From positions 3,126,501-3,190,500 of the forward strand of contig OX345643.1 in NCBI GenBank assembly GCA_947044365.1: a stretch of 64,000 nucleotides of DNA, written 5' to 3'. Position 1 is the first letter of the stretch. The number at the start of each line of letters is the position of its first letter. Below the pieces are notes generated by a model, which worked only from the letters and a program-made list of their open reading frames with translations, searched no databases and had not been told where the DNA came from. The DNA comes from Petrosia ficiformis. Taxonomy: Eukaryota; Porifera; Demospongiae; Haplosclerida; Petrosiidae. Position numbers and translations under genes: made by a program. Shown here piece by piece: positions 53,271 through 64,000 of the stretch.

Positions 53271-56200
53271 CTATTACAATTAAATAATAATAATAATAAC
53301 ATTAATTAGCTTACTAACTTCAGCAGGAAGTTTTCTGAAGGTGTGCTGTTCAAACTGTATACAATTTACCCATGTTCTAAGTAAGTGATATTTTTTTAAC
53401 CCTTAGAGCACTGATGTCACATATATGTGACATTTCATCCCTACGTGGTTCGCCATCTGTTTCTAGCAACACGAAGCTGTCTAAATGCTTGTAATTGGTG
53501 TCAGGCACAAGGTGATGAACGTGGGTAAAAAAGTTGATGGTTTTTCGGCCGCCCTTTGGCCTAAATAACAACTATGGGGGGAATTGTAAAGGGGGGTGTC
53601 CCCCCGTTAATGCGGGGGATCGAAGGGGGCTGTGCCCCCTCGCTGCCAACAAATTTAGCTTTTTTTGACCCCGCCCACGCCCTCTGGTGGGTACCTGAGG
53701 CATTTTCCTTGCTGTGAAACCTGAAATCGTGGGTGTAGCTGGTGCCAACATGCAGTGGGGTCATTTTGTTAGCCCCAGTTCCAGTCAAAAGAGGGAGAGC
53801 ACTGCATTTGATTTGATCCTACGATGCGCTTGGGGACTTTCGAGTCCCGGTAAGCAAGGTGGTGGAAGTAGTAGTCCATGTCGGAAAAGGAGCCAAGTTT
53901 GGGGTAGAGAAAGTGAACGGTGGCCAAATTTTATGCAAGAGAGTCGCCAGTGTTGGAAATGGGAAGAATTTTGAAAAACTGGCTCAGTGCTCTAAGGGTT
54001 AAAAAAGCAAGACTCAAACTTCAATTAATTAATTAATTAGGCTATGAAAACCAAATAAAAATTTTCAGTATACTATATAAATCCTTCATTCTGTTTAACT
54101 GTCTCTTATGGCACTCTTTAATTGCTAATCCAAACTACATGTATTTAGTGGATCCAAACTAAATTATAAAGAATAACTTTCTGGACTATGGCATTAACTG
54201 TGGCATAGCAAGATAAGATTTCATAACTACATGCTAAATGTAGTGAGCTCACACAACTTACTGTGCTTCGATTGTCTGAGTATCCCTTCAGCATCAAGCA
54301 TTCTACATGCTTGAAGAGCACACTCTATCACAGCATCTTTCTTTTTGCCCATCACACTGGCCTCTGCATATACTGATTCACCAGTAATGGTGTCAATAGG
54401 AAGGCTATTGGTTGTAAAATAATCAGGCATTTTTAATAATAATAATAATAATTATAAAAGTATACATGTATACAATCATCCTTATAATACCAGTTACACG
54501 TAATTAGTTATACAAGCCCTTTAAGTTACACACATGTACATGTACATGTATAATAATAATTATAAAAAGTATAATTATATATAATATCTACACATTATAT
54601 AAGAAAAGTAGAAAACAAAACAAATAATAATACAAGGCAGTTAGCAATGATTAATGTAATGACACCACAAATCAGGATACTTTTTATCCATAAAATTATA
54701 CCTTGTTTAAATATTACATTTGATTGTACAATAATAATGCGTTCTGAGAACAACCATCAAAAGCACTCATTGTTGTGCTATGTTCAAATGCTACACACAC
54801 CATCATCCAAAAATGTTAATGTTTTAGAATTGTGCACTTCATTTGACAAACATGCTTAATTGATGCAGTCCTAAATATTTAATACTAAATTGTGTATATG
54901 TCATTATCGTAAGATACCATTACTAAAAACAAGATATATAATATATAATTTATATAGTTACTAACCATACTCTTACAGTGTAAGTTTTATTAGATGATGG
55001 TTCCGTCTCTTCACATTCATACTCCAACTCTAAACCTGTAAAATAAATGTAACCAAAAATCAAACTTCTGTAATTACAATATGAAATAAGATCAGTATGT
55101 ACAGATATAGTTGTAGAGGTTTATTACTGATTGAATAAACGAAGGTACACAATAAGACAGTCTAGGCCCCCATGTACAACAACATGGTATTAGTGGATTA
55201 TCATAACATTGCACTAGGTTAATGTTGAATATCCATGGTTCCCAGAATATGCAGACAATCCTACCAAGACAATTGAAGACATACACTAGCAAGGTCTGGC
55301 TTTGCCCATGTCTGAGTATCCTCAGATTCTTGGGATATGCAGACAGTCCTATGATGAACGCAAGACACTTGGCATCAAATGCAATATCACACAGAGTTTA
55401 TAATGTATTTTGAGTGAACACCCTGGCATGCTACCAAGGACTTGCTCCAAAAGAATTGACAGTTAGTATATGATGATTTTCATGGCAACTACCAGCATTG
55501 TACTTTCACAAGTACTGCACAAGAAGGGCTTACATTTACTTAGAACTATGGTGACTACACAACACAAAAGTCTGATATCATCATGTAATGCTCTCTGCAA
55601 CCCAGACTGACAGTCACTACCCTACTTTGAGCTTTTCAAATGAAATTATTATTGCATTGGATATGGAAGTTTTTAAGCAAGAGAACACACTGCAGGGATG
55701 ATCATCCTATTGGAAACTTTGGGGTTCTTTATAGCTTTCTAAAATGTATGATATCTTAACACTGGAACTGGACTTCCAAGAATTCACAGTCATTTAAGTG
55801 GAAATCAAACTGTCTAGCTGATAAGAAAATCAAAGATTAGACAGGAGGCCCTTGAGCACTTGCTCTATTTTGGGTAATTGGCAGATTAAGCTGTAACTCC
55901 AAGGCCATTCCACTGGCTCCCTTCTTCCTTAGAAATCTGTAACACTGTCTTCAGAGATTAGTGTGGGATGGCCAGCACAAGTTTTCCACCTCAATAAACC
56001 TGAGAGCGGAAAATTCTGAGGATTGGAGTGGTGGTACAATCACCTGCACAAATGGAATGCAAAGTGTCTACTCAGTTAAACACCAAGTAAAAATGAATGC
56101 TTCAACCACAGGTTGGGAGCCATTTGTCAGAATGGAGGCCCCTTGGTCATAAACAAAGGAACGGATACACATCTACATTAGCAGCAGTGCTGGTAGTGAG

Positions 56201-59200
56201 GTGTTCTGTCAAAAATAAACAACATACTTGTACATTACGCAATTTGATCAAACACTCACCCTTAATCACTCGTCATTCTGCCATTTTGTAAAAGGAGGTT
56301 AATGAAATATGATATGTAAGAAGCTAGCTCTTCCTAGATACTAAATTTCATTGACATTTTGTATAAATTGATGGAATGGTGAGCAATTGAAAGCAAGAAT
56401 ATTATTAAGGTTCATTTTTGAAAGTTAGTTCACATGTATCAATCAACCACAAACATACCAAGATATGTAAGATAGAGCATTCTGAAATAGAATGGCCAGG
56501 CTATTTGGGATTTATGAGGAATGCAATGTTGAACATAGCAAGACATTTAACACAGTCTATGTTTGTATAGTGTTAATGAATTAGAACATTTGAAGCACTT
56601 TTAGAGTATTTGAAAATAGACTACAATACATATACATGTAGTTAATATGACAATGGAATCTAGTATTACATAATTATATATTAGGTTTATATTTATATTA
56701 CTACGGTTGATAGAATGTTGCCTGTGTATTTAAACAGCTACTACCAATAGAAACTTACAACAATGATAAGGTGTATGCAATATACCTTCTCTATCAAAAA
56801 ATCGCTTTAGGGCCTTCTTTGGGTCATCAACATAATATGCCTCTCTCTCTGGATCAATTTCTATCTCCTCAAACCTGTCTTCTTCACCAGTAATCATGTC
56901 ATCCATTACTAAACAAGAATGTATAAATATCTTTATGGTAATTATTATGGAAGACACTCTAGTGCTACCATGATATGAGGATTTGTCATGTCTCGCATGT
57001 CATAGCATTTCATATCATGATATACATGTACATGTATTTCATGACAAAATATAATTAATTAATTTATATTTACAAAATTACATGTGCTACATTATACTTT
57101 GACATCCCCTTTAATAGAAATCATAGTATATTATAATGTACAGTTTTGTCTATATGTACAAGAATAATAAAAAACATTTTCAATAAAATGAAAGAAGATG
57201 TAGGGATGTTAAAACCCAAAAAGCATGTGAACAAGGTTGGGAGGCTAACATAGGACCCAAAATTAAACAAACTACTTCCATATAACCCAACATAAGTACT
57301 TACACCACTATAAAAATACAAAGAGCTGTATACTTATGTAGGGTTATATGAAGTGGTTTGTTTAATTTTAGGTCCTACGTTAACTTCCCAACCTTGTTCG
57401 CATGCTTTTTGGGTTTTGACGTCCCTACATCTTTTTCCATTTTTATTGAAATTTTTTTATTACTCTTGTTTCCATTGTTTTTTTCTGAATGGTAGACGAT
57501 TTGTGAATATTTTATGTAGATTGCTATGAGGCTTGATCATCATTGAAGGTCAGACTTTTGTATAATTATATCCATTATTTATGAATTGATTATCATTCTT
57601 TTTCACTTACAGATGACACTGCCTATTTTATATTTCACTTACAGCTTTGCCACAAGAAGTAGTGCTAGTCTTTGTGTCAACCATTCGGCATTCCAGTACT
57701 TATCATAGTATATTATCAGTATACCAGGGTTTTAATATTATGCTCATTATTTTAAGAATGAATTTGCTCACAAACTTTATTACTATTCTTATGATTCCAA
57801 CGTAGCAGCCGGCAGTTTCAGTAAACAGCTTTCGTGTTCTGAGGACACAAATGCGTATGAGCAATTAATTCCACGTGGCTAAATTAATGAATACACTTAT
57901 AAAAATGGCGTCCAATTTGAGATCAAATCTTCGCCGTCGTTGAGACTGTCTTCTTTCATAGCATCTGAAGATATCATCTCGATACTTGTACACCAGAATT
58001 TTACAAAGAATGCGATTGGGATGATGATAGAATCATTGTGATAGTTCAACAAACATTTGTCTGGAAAATAATAATAATAATAATAATAATATGAAGCAGA
58101 TTTTGCCAGTTTGCCACTCGGCAGTTCTCTACCTAATGACAATCTTTGGCCATCTAGAGGGTGTTGGTAGTCATAAAAACACTAGATATGAATAGGAATG
58201 TGTGTATTAAAGCTTATATGTATATATTACCAGAGATTTCAGCTCATCACTTGCAATTGAAATGTATGGGCGGCCATTTTTTTCCCTACATAGAGAGTAC
58301 TACCGTACTCTCTGATATGATGAAGATTTTGCCAGTTTTGCTACCTGCCGGTTCTCTATCTTAAAGATGATCTCCAACTGTCTAGAAATGTTGTTAGTCA
58401 TAAAAACACTAGATATCAAATGGTACATGTATGTGTTTATTAAGACTTGTCTCTATAATTATAGCAGAGATTTCAGTGCAATTGAAATGTATGGGTGGCC
58501 ATTTTTTTCCCATGCCATCCCTACATAGAGAGTACTACTGTACTCTCTGATATGTACAGTTTTGTATCTGAATCTATATGTATATGTATATGTACAGTTT
58601 TGTATCTGAAGCTATATGTATATGTATATGTACAGTTTTGTATCTGAAGCTATATGTATATGTATATGTACAGTTTTGTATCTGAAGCTATATGTATATG
58701 TATATGTACAGTTTTGTATCTGAAGCTATATGTATATGTATATGTACAGTTTTGTATCTGAAGCTATATGTATATGTATATGTACAGTTTTGTATCTGAA
58801 GCTATATGTATATGTATATGTACAGTTTTGTATCTGAAGCTATATGTATATGTACAGTTTTGTATCTGAAGCTATATGTATATGTATAGTTCTGAGAGTA
58901 TACCTGACCTGGGTGCTAGGGATGGGCAATATTTTGATTATCGTGATAATCGTGATTAAAATTCCCTGTGATAATCGTATCGTCTAAATATTCCCATATC
59001 GTGGTCACAAAAATAACGATCATTGTGCCATAACTTCAGGTTTTCAGTACTATCACATCTAAATCAGTTTTTCAACACTGTTTACTCAACAAATTAAAGG
59101 TATCAATTTGATTGTTGAATGAAATCTACATACATATGTAAGGTAGCCAATAATCGCAATAATCGTGATACTTGCAAAAACAATAATTGTTGACTCATAT

Positions 59201-60949
59201 TTTCATAATCGCCCATCCCTACTGGGTGCAGAATGTTTATCCAAAAATTGAAATGATACGATGTACACACAAGTGTACATTTACTTCCAGATTGTACCAC
59301 ATTGCCCTTTTTTGGGATACACAATCAAAACGTTTTAGGATGGCCCTACCCCTAGACCCCCTACATGGAGCATGCTATGTACATTGTACTCTGTCCCTCA
59401 TTTATTGCTTAATCCAGATTTTGCAGTCCCTCCTGCTTGGGTAAATCCCTCAAAAAATCCCTGTATACATGTATTATGGAAAATTGTGTATCCTGTTAAA
59501 TATGTTCTATACACTCACATATGCCCCATGTTGCACCCATTTCTTCCCTTTCCTGTAGCCTCCTCTCTCTTTCTTCCTTTGCCTTTTGTAGATGTTCTTG
59601 ATATTCCTTTTGTTTGCGTCTAATATCTGCTATCTCTTCTTCTGCTTCTGCTTCTACAATTTCTTGACAAGAATCTAATGCTTGCTAGCATACATGTTCA
59701 TAAAGAGAATATAAGGATTAATAATGACATAGTCTGGTCAATTGTATATACAACTAACTACAGTACACGACACTACAAACTAGGTTTTGGTATCTAACAT
59801 GTAAGCTGTCATGAGTATCAATAGTCCTACTACTTTGGCTTCTTGTTTTTAAAGGACATTATGGATTGTGGAACTTTTAAAATGAATGAAGAAAAATGTA
59901 ATGTCACCTAGTCCAATTCCTTAACTGGTTTTGGAATGGTTTTAAGCAGCATTTTGTTAGTAATGTTGATTATTGTAGTTGAAATGGCCAATATAGTATA
60001 ATTATATTATAATATGTATCAATAGAGAGTGAAAGAAATAGTTGCTACAAATATTAAAGGTTCATAGATGTGATGTTGATAGTAATAACAATGGTGATTT
60101 GGCATACACATGATAGGCATACAGGTATTTTGCAATTATCATTACCATTACTATTACAAGACCATCCAGAATTTAATTAAAATTATTGCAATGAATCATT
60201 ATTGGTTGCTTTGTGAGCACATACCATTTATGAACAATTTGGTTGGGAAAATGACAATTAAGTATGACACACTAAGTTGCTAAAACTTGTATAAAAACCA
60301 TGTTAAATAACTTTAGTGTCTAATCATGGCATGATATTAAACTTACATCCAAAACAAATATCCTTGAACTTCCTCCAAATTTAACACTTTGTCCAATTCT
60401 CATTCTATAGTAACAGCGAGGCTGGATTTTACTTTTGTTTAAAAATGTTCCATGAGTACTTGACAAATCATACAAATAAAAACCCGACTCTCTTTTGTTT
60501 ATTGTGGACTCCTCTGTAACTGACTCACTTCTTGGACAATGTTGCAGAATGGCATGATACCTGGAGACAGAAGGATGTTCCAACTGCACATGACATGTTG
60601 GGAGTCGACCAAAAATACAAAATGACTTATCCGTTAATTTGATTGTATCCACTTCCACACCATTTTTGATAACCAGTAAGTGATAAGCTTCTACTGGCCT
60701 ACCACTCCACATCGGTTCCGTATATGATAGTTCAGGATTTTGGTTTTTATCAGAAATGATGTTTCCATTGTTTTGTAACTCTTGGTGATCCAAGGTCTCA
60801 TCCACTTTTTCATCTGGCTGGATACCAGTCATACTGCCAACACTGGCTACACATTCTTCTCTAGTCTTATCTTCAGCTAGCGTGATTTGCTGTTTGGCTT
60901 TTTCTTTAACTAATCTATGGGGAGCCTTGGGGACTTTAAAAATATCCAT
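49265..60949 (-). CDS. SLC4A1AP: SLC4A1AP (kanadaptin), complete
   Basis: Kanadaptin is a mainly nuclear protein with an FHA domain, a dsRNA-binding-like domain and a coiled-coil region, first described as a binding partner of the kidney anion exchanger. Exons, 5' to 3': 60347-60949 (ATG at 60949), 59519-59684, 56786-56908, 54966-55029, 54262-54404, 53187-53270, 52999-53072, 52435-52504, 51583-51698, 50787-51149, 49708-49765, 49265-49314. Lengths sum to 1914 bases (637 residues plus stop) and every phase matches. Human is somewhat longer (about 740 or more). The C-terminus PPEDQIGDGRTKLNEKLGY matches human PPEGQSGDGRTHLNDKYGY as I recall it. All splice sites are gt-ag. At exon 8 an alternative donor six bases downstream (52429) keeps the same phase. 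Confidence 0.93.
49345..49611 (+). CDS. Small membrane-protein-like frame, possibly CD225/dispanin-like
   Basis: A plus-strand open frame of about 88 codons lies antisense in the last SLC4A1AP intron. It has a hydrophobic segment (YVLALLLAL), then YAKDCLRASQEANLNAAFAF and a second hydrophobic segment (ITGLLYIACVMWVRLL). The order TM - (A/S)xK(A)RD-like loop - small-residue helix - TM recalls CD225/dispanin (IFITM-related) proteins, but the match is weak and no partner exon was found. It may be a chance frame. Confidence 0.25.
   Translation: MNSTIYYACTCLNKLYNMYIWLYVLALLLALYAKDCLRASQEANLNAAFAFKLLYTSAITGLLYIACVMWVRLLIYNVNYTIKHHVIC
52158..52272. repeat. Palindromic MITE, copy 3 (short)
   Basis: The arms are aataataaaagcatttcaaa and aaatgtttttattattcttg with gtagggatataaaaaccg between. 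It lies in an SLC4A1AP intron next to an (AT)n tract. Confidence 0.6.
53400..53998. mobile_element. piggyBac-type MITE, GC-rich, TTAA-flanked
   Basis: The ends CCCTTAGAGCACTGA and TCAGTGCTCTAAGGG lie between TTAA tetramers (53396-53399 and 53999-54002), as in piggyBac. The interior is strikingly GC-rich (ggggggtgtccccccgttaa) against an AT-rich intron. Open frames of up to about 85 codons exist but no domain is recognised. Confidence 0.85.
54262..56908 (-). CDS. SLC4A1AP: SLC4A1AP exons 3-5, dsRNA-binding-like domain
   Basis: Exon 3 gives EREAYYVDDPKKALKRFFDR, parallel to human EREAFYIKDPKKALQGFFDR. Exon 4 (64 bp) gives ELEYECEETEPSSNKTYTVR, and exon 5 gives LPIDTITGESVYAEA, then GKKKDAVIECALQACRMLDA. 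This is the DSRM-like domain of kanadaptin, with the family's GKKK(E/D)A motif. The exon 5 acceptor choice (54404) is fixed by phase. A GC-rich piggyBac-type MITE sits in the intron after exon 5. Confidence 0.9.
57158..58316. repeat. Composite palindrome repeat, copy of 10430-11602
   Basis: 57158-57472 is the palindrome. The tail follows with caaccattcggcattcca, aaaatggcgtccaattt, gatcaaatcttcgccgtcgt and gagactgtcttctttcatag, and the end hairpin agagagtactaccgtactctct at about 58295. It lies in the SLC4A1AP intron between exons 2 and 3. Confidence 0.78.
58317..58555. repeat. Tandem second copy of the repeat's 3' segment
   Basis: It repeats the preceding segment (gatgaagattttgccagtt to gtactctctgatat), including its own hairpin with loop tact in place of tacc. 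Confidence 0.7.
58553..58888. repeat. 38-bp minisatellite, about 9 copies
   Basis: The unit is tatgtatatgtatatgtaca followed by gttttgtatctgaagcta; the last two copies are shorter by one tatatg. It begins directly at the end hairpin of the preceding repeat. Confidence 0.92.
58917..59221. mobile_element. hAT MITE with duplication CTGGGTGC
   Basis: Ends tagggatgggcaatattttg and ataatcgcccatcccta, flanked by ctgggtgc (58909-58916 and 59222-59229). Closely related to 33841-34124. Confidence 0.9.
60347..60949 (-). CDS. SLC4A1AP: SLC4A1AP exon 1 with FHA domain
   Basis: Residues 1-201. The first 75 are polar. The FHA fold follows: YHLLVIKNGVEVDTIKL, FCIFGRLPTCHVQLEHPSVS (GR at 114-115, S129-R130), YHAILQH, then GFYLYDLSSTHGTFLNKSKI (STHGTFLN at 164-171). 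GR, SRYHA and STHGTFLN are the canonical phosphothreonine-binding residues. It ends at gtaagt in phase 0. Confidence 0.93.
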
Positions 60950-63177
60950 CTGAACATGTACAAGAAATTAAATGGGAGGAGCCTGAGCTGGAGTGACGTA
61001 ACGGGATAGTCTGTGGAGCTGGAGGTACATGTATGGCTTCCCTGCTTTGCCTTGCTGATGATCTCTGTTTATATATACTGAATACTGGGGCTTCAAGAAG
61101 TGTAACTACAGTCTAAGTACACTGATCTTTGAGACCTACTTTTCTTATCATTGCTGATCATGTCAGAAACTCAACAACTTGATTGCCTTAGGAATTGTAA
61201 TCAACCACTTACTAAATATCTTGTGTCTTTTTCAACAATTTTACACTTTCATTTTTGCTTTTTGAAAAATTAGTGTAATGTGCAGTTAGACATTAGTGTA
61301 ATGTGCAGTTAGACATTAGTGCAGTTAGACATTAGTGTAATTTTTAAAGCCTGACAAATATTGTGTATACTGTATAGTCAATGTATAGGTAATGCAGTTG
61401 TCTACCCTGATACTCTGCCTATATCTTTAATGACTTATTCAGATAGCTATAATAGTAATAGTATTGACTCATTAATAAAACGTGGTAGAATATGTAGGGA
61501 TATCAAAACCGAAAAAGCATGCAAACAAGATTGGGATGACATCTTAGCAGCAAATTTAAAATAAAAATAAACACTTCCATCATACACAAGTACAAGTTAA
61601 GTACACTAGAGAAACTATACTTTTGTGGGGTTGTTATATACAGAAGTGGTTACCTTAAGCCAAGGTACCATCCCAATTTTGTTCATGTGCTTTTTCTGTT
61701 TTGATATCCCCACATGTTCTTTCATTTTTTTGAAATGTTTTTTATTATCTCATTTTTGTTGAATGATGCTCTAGTAGAAATTAATAACAGGATGATTTGT
61801 TAACTTACTCCTATAATTATCTCCCATATTAAAATTTTGGGGAATTGAATTGAAAAATGTATAATAGTAATAGTATTAATGAAAGTGAAGGAATCAGTAA
61901 GAAAATAATCACTCATCAATATTAATTTTATTGATACATTTCCATGCATGATTAAGTTAACACAATCACACTGATGTAACTCAACACGAACATTTCCTGC
62001 TTCTCCACCAAATTTAAAACCTAGATTACTATTATTATGATCATGAGTGTTATTCTTATCATTTTTATATCACTAGATACTGTTTCTGTTATAATGTGTT
62101 TTGTATTAACCTCATAATAAAGAATGGAGAAATTGCATTTACAAGTGAAAGTTAAACTTCCTTGAAAAGTCACTGTACTTTCAACTGAAAAGGGAATAGC
62201 TTATTATGTAATTATTGTACACTAGTCTCTTTCTATCCAGACACAAGATCACTGAGGTCACAATCAATATGTATGTAGCCAAAATGTGATTAATTATAAT
62301 TATGAACAAGAATATGTACGTCGACAAATGTTCTATCACAACTCATAAGTGTAGTATATGAAGAAGAAATTGTGGAAGAAAATAAGACATGTGGATATGT
62401 AATTAAATGCATTCACGTTTATAGACTCATAAATAAAAATCTTTTTTATTGACCAATCTGGAATTCTTTCTTTACTGCTTGACAACCTTCTTCATTTAAA
62501 ATCACACTTATGTTTTGAAATTATGTTTTGTACATTGTATTGTTCCCATATCTCTTTTTTTTCCTGACTGGATATCCAAATTAGCCAACTCAGTATGCAA
62601 CTTGTACCATAACGAAACTCAATATTTTTTACCAGTGCCATACAAAACTGTCTAAAAATTACAGGTACAGTACATGGTTGATCGTTCAAACAAACACAAT
62701 AATTATAGTATAATTATAATATACTTATGATTTCTACAAATAGATTTGGTAATAAAGCATGGCCCTATCAGATTTATTGTTCAATTATAATGACTGCAAA
62801 TAAAGTTTTACAAGGAAAAAAGAGGGATAAATTGTTAGCAGTGTTAGTTGGATTCAAACATGCAAGATGAATCTATTTATCAAAGTTTCTGTTCATTTTA
62901 TTTCACAATTGGTTGTGACATACATACCACAAGTGGGCGATTATAATTTACAGTGATACAGGCTAGTAGACCCATTAATCAAACGTTTTGTAGATAGAAT
63001 GGAACACACCAACAAAATTAATAGTATATCTAGCTACACAAAAGACTGAATCAGGATAATATCATAATTGAAACTTTAAAGGTGTAGTTAATTTTACATA
63101 ACTATACAATTCTCATACATCTACAACAACAACATTATAACTATGATATGTAGGTCTGACAAATATCAAGAGCATTG
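60950..63177. other. Intergenic region between ATR and SLC4A1AP
   Basis: About 2.2 kb. It holds the palindromic MITE copy at 61472-61749 and a short triplication (ttagtgtaatgtgcagttagacat, 61270-61340). No gene is seen. The SLC4A1AP promoter should lie just right of 60950, but no clear core motif is visible. Confidence 0.55.
61472..61749. repeat. Palindromic MITE, copy 5
   Basis: The left arm has tgtagggatatcaaaaccg, aaaagcatgcaaacaagatt and aaacacttccat; the right arm has these inverted (aattttgttcatgtgctttt, ttttgatatccccacatg). The arms are more diverged than in copies 1 and 4. Confidence 0.65.
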
Positions 63178-63554
63178 TCACAAGTATGGTCCCCATCCAA
63201 TATACATTTGAGAGAGATTATTGATATCAGTTGCTTCCTATGAAAATGGAATTTCTTATGAGCAACAGTATAACATAATAAAGAGAGACACACAATACTA
63301 TGGGTTTCTATTGTCATTACTCTACTGTAAGGCTTCTAATAGAGATAATTTTCACTGATGTCAGTTAATAATTATTCCACTTAGAAAATTCACCCACATC
63401 TACCATTTTGTGTCTATCTGTGAGTACAGGGATTGTGAAATGATAATATACTTACCTTTATTAAAGCATGGACCTGTCCTTTGACAGAGAGGGGTAAAGT
63501 TTTTCCAGTCTGTCCCTTCAATCGCTGCTCAATGTTATTCACAATCTTTACAGC
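63178..63554 (-). CDS. ATR: ATR kinase, last two exons (FATC domain)
   Basis: ATR is the replication-stress checkpoint kinase of the PIKK family. The penultimate exon (63456-63554, 33 codons, acceptor tttcaacag) reads AVKIVNNIEQRLKGQTGK, then LPLSVKGQVHALIK. The last exon (63178-63237) reads EATDINNLSQMYIGWGPYL and stops. Human ATR ends IEQRLQG...[33 protein letters not shown] as I recall, so the match covers the whole FATC tail with the exon junction in phase. The invariant Gly-Trp is kept; the final Met is Leu. The rest of the gene lies right of the window. Confidence 0.88.
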
Positions 63555-63715
63555 CTGTTGAAATAAATATATAGTGAAGTCAGGAAGTAGATCTAACTGA
63601 CAAAAACTTCCATATAAGGCAGTTTGTGACTTTATTAACAGGCAGGTCACTCAAGTGGCCAATGAATAGGTAAAACACTCCTTACATATACATGTACACT
63701 ACTACAATAATTATT

Positions 63716-64000
63716 AACCCTCGCCCACATAGGCGGAGCAGAGGGTCACTGTAATCTGGTGTTCTGTCAGTCTGTATGTCTGTGTATTAACAAAATTTCT
63801 GGAGAACTAACAACATTGGGACTTTGATTGAGCTACCAAAAGATGTGAAATTATACAAGGATCAAAATAAAAGACAGTCTTTTTCTAAAACTTTTCCGTT
63901 ATACAGTTATGACAATTTTTACAACTCATTATTGCCATTTCACTACTTTCAGAAGACCTCTAGTAGCAAACAAGTACATGGAAACACAACTCATCTTGTT
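63716..64000 (+). repeat. Dispersed repeat, copy of 1536-1820 (runs off the edge)
   Basis: Starts accctcgcccacataggcgg, then gtcagtctgtatgtctgtg, tttctggagaactaacaacat and aaattatacaaggatc, the same order as 1536-1820. It lies in an ATR intron. Confidence 0.6.

Noticed and set aside
53714..53974. Open frame in the GC-rich MITE as a protein gene
   Set aside because: It lies wholly inside a non-autonomous element, overlaps an opposite-strand frame and has no recognisable domain.

Overview
The window looks like nuclear DNA of an invertebrate animal. It is AT-rich, the genes are interrupted by GT-AG introns, and the introns are crowded with DNA transposons and short inverted-repeat elements. Three conserved metazoan genes can be read, all on the minus strand in the order ATR - SLC4A1AP (kanadaptin) - URB1. 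I cannot fix the species. A marine invertebrate (sponge- or cnidarian-like) is my guess from the repeats and the frequent TACATGTA-type motifs, and it is only a guess. No rRNA, tRNA, CRISPR or prokaryotic operon was seen.

Layout. 1-1227: 5' half of an intron-containing piggyBac element. 2728-48346: URB1, a nucleolar ribosome-biogenesis scaffold. I could place 23 exons by splice sites, phase and similarity; its 3' part lies beyond the left edge. 49265-60949: complete SLC4A1AP with 12 exons and phases that agree throughout (637 codons plus stop). 63178-63554: the last two exons of ATR, ending in the FATC motif.

The URB1 introns hold most of the accessory content. There is a nearly intact two-gene IS3EU-like transposon with a 65-bp TIR and a 6-bp target duplication (4709-7685), nested in an older hAT copy. 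There is a Tc1/mariner-superfamily element with an unusually long D-to-E spacing (35213-37568), inserted in a decayed BEN-domain gene. There are also a classical Tc1 relic, a MULE relic, hAT relics (one CGGBP1-like), several hAT and piggyBac MITEs with recognisable target duplications, a 42-bp minisatellite and two families of long hairpin repeats.

The gene calls rest on my reading of protein similarity, splice sites and reading-frame phase; no database search was run. Three URB1 intervals (24531/22489, 22378/19454 and 17440/15123) have incompatible phases, so at least one exon is missing in each.
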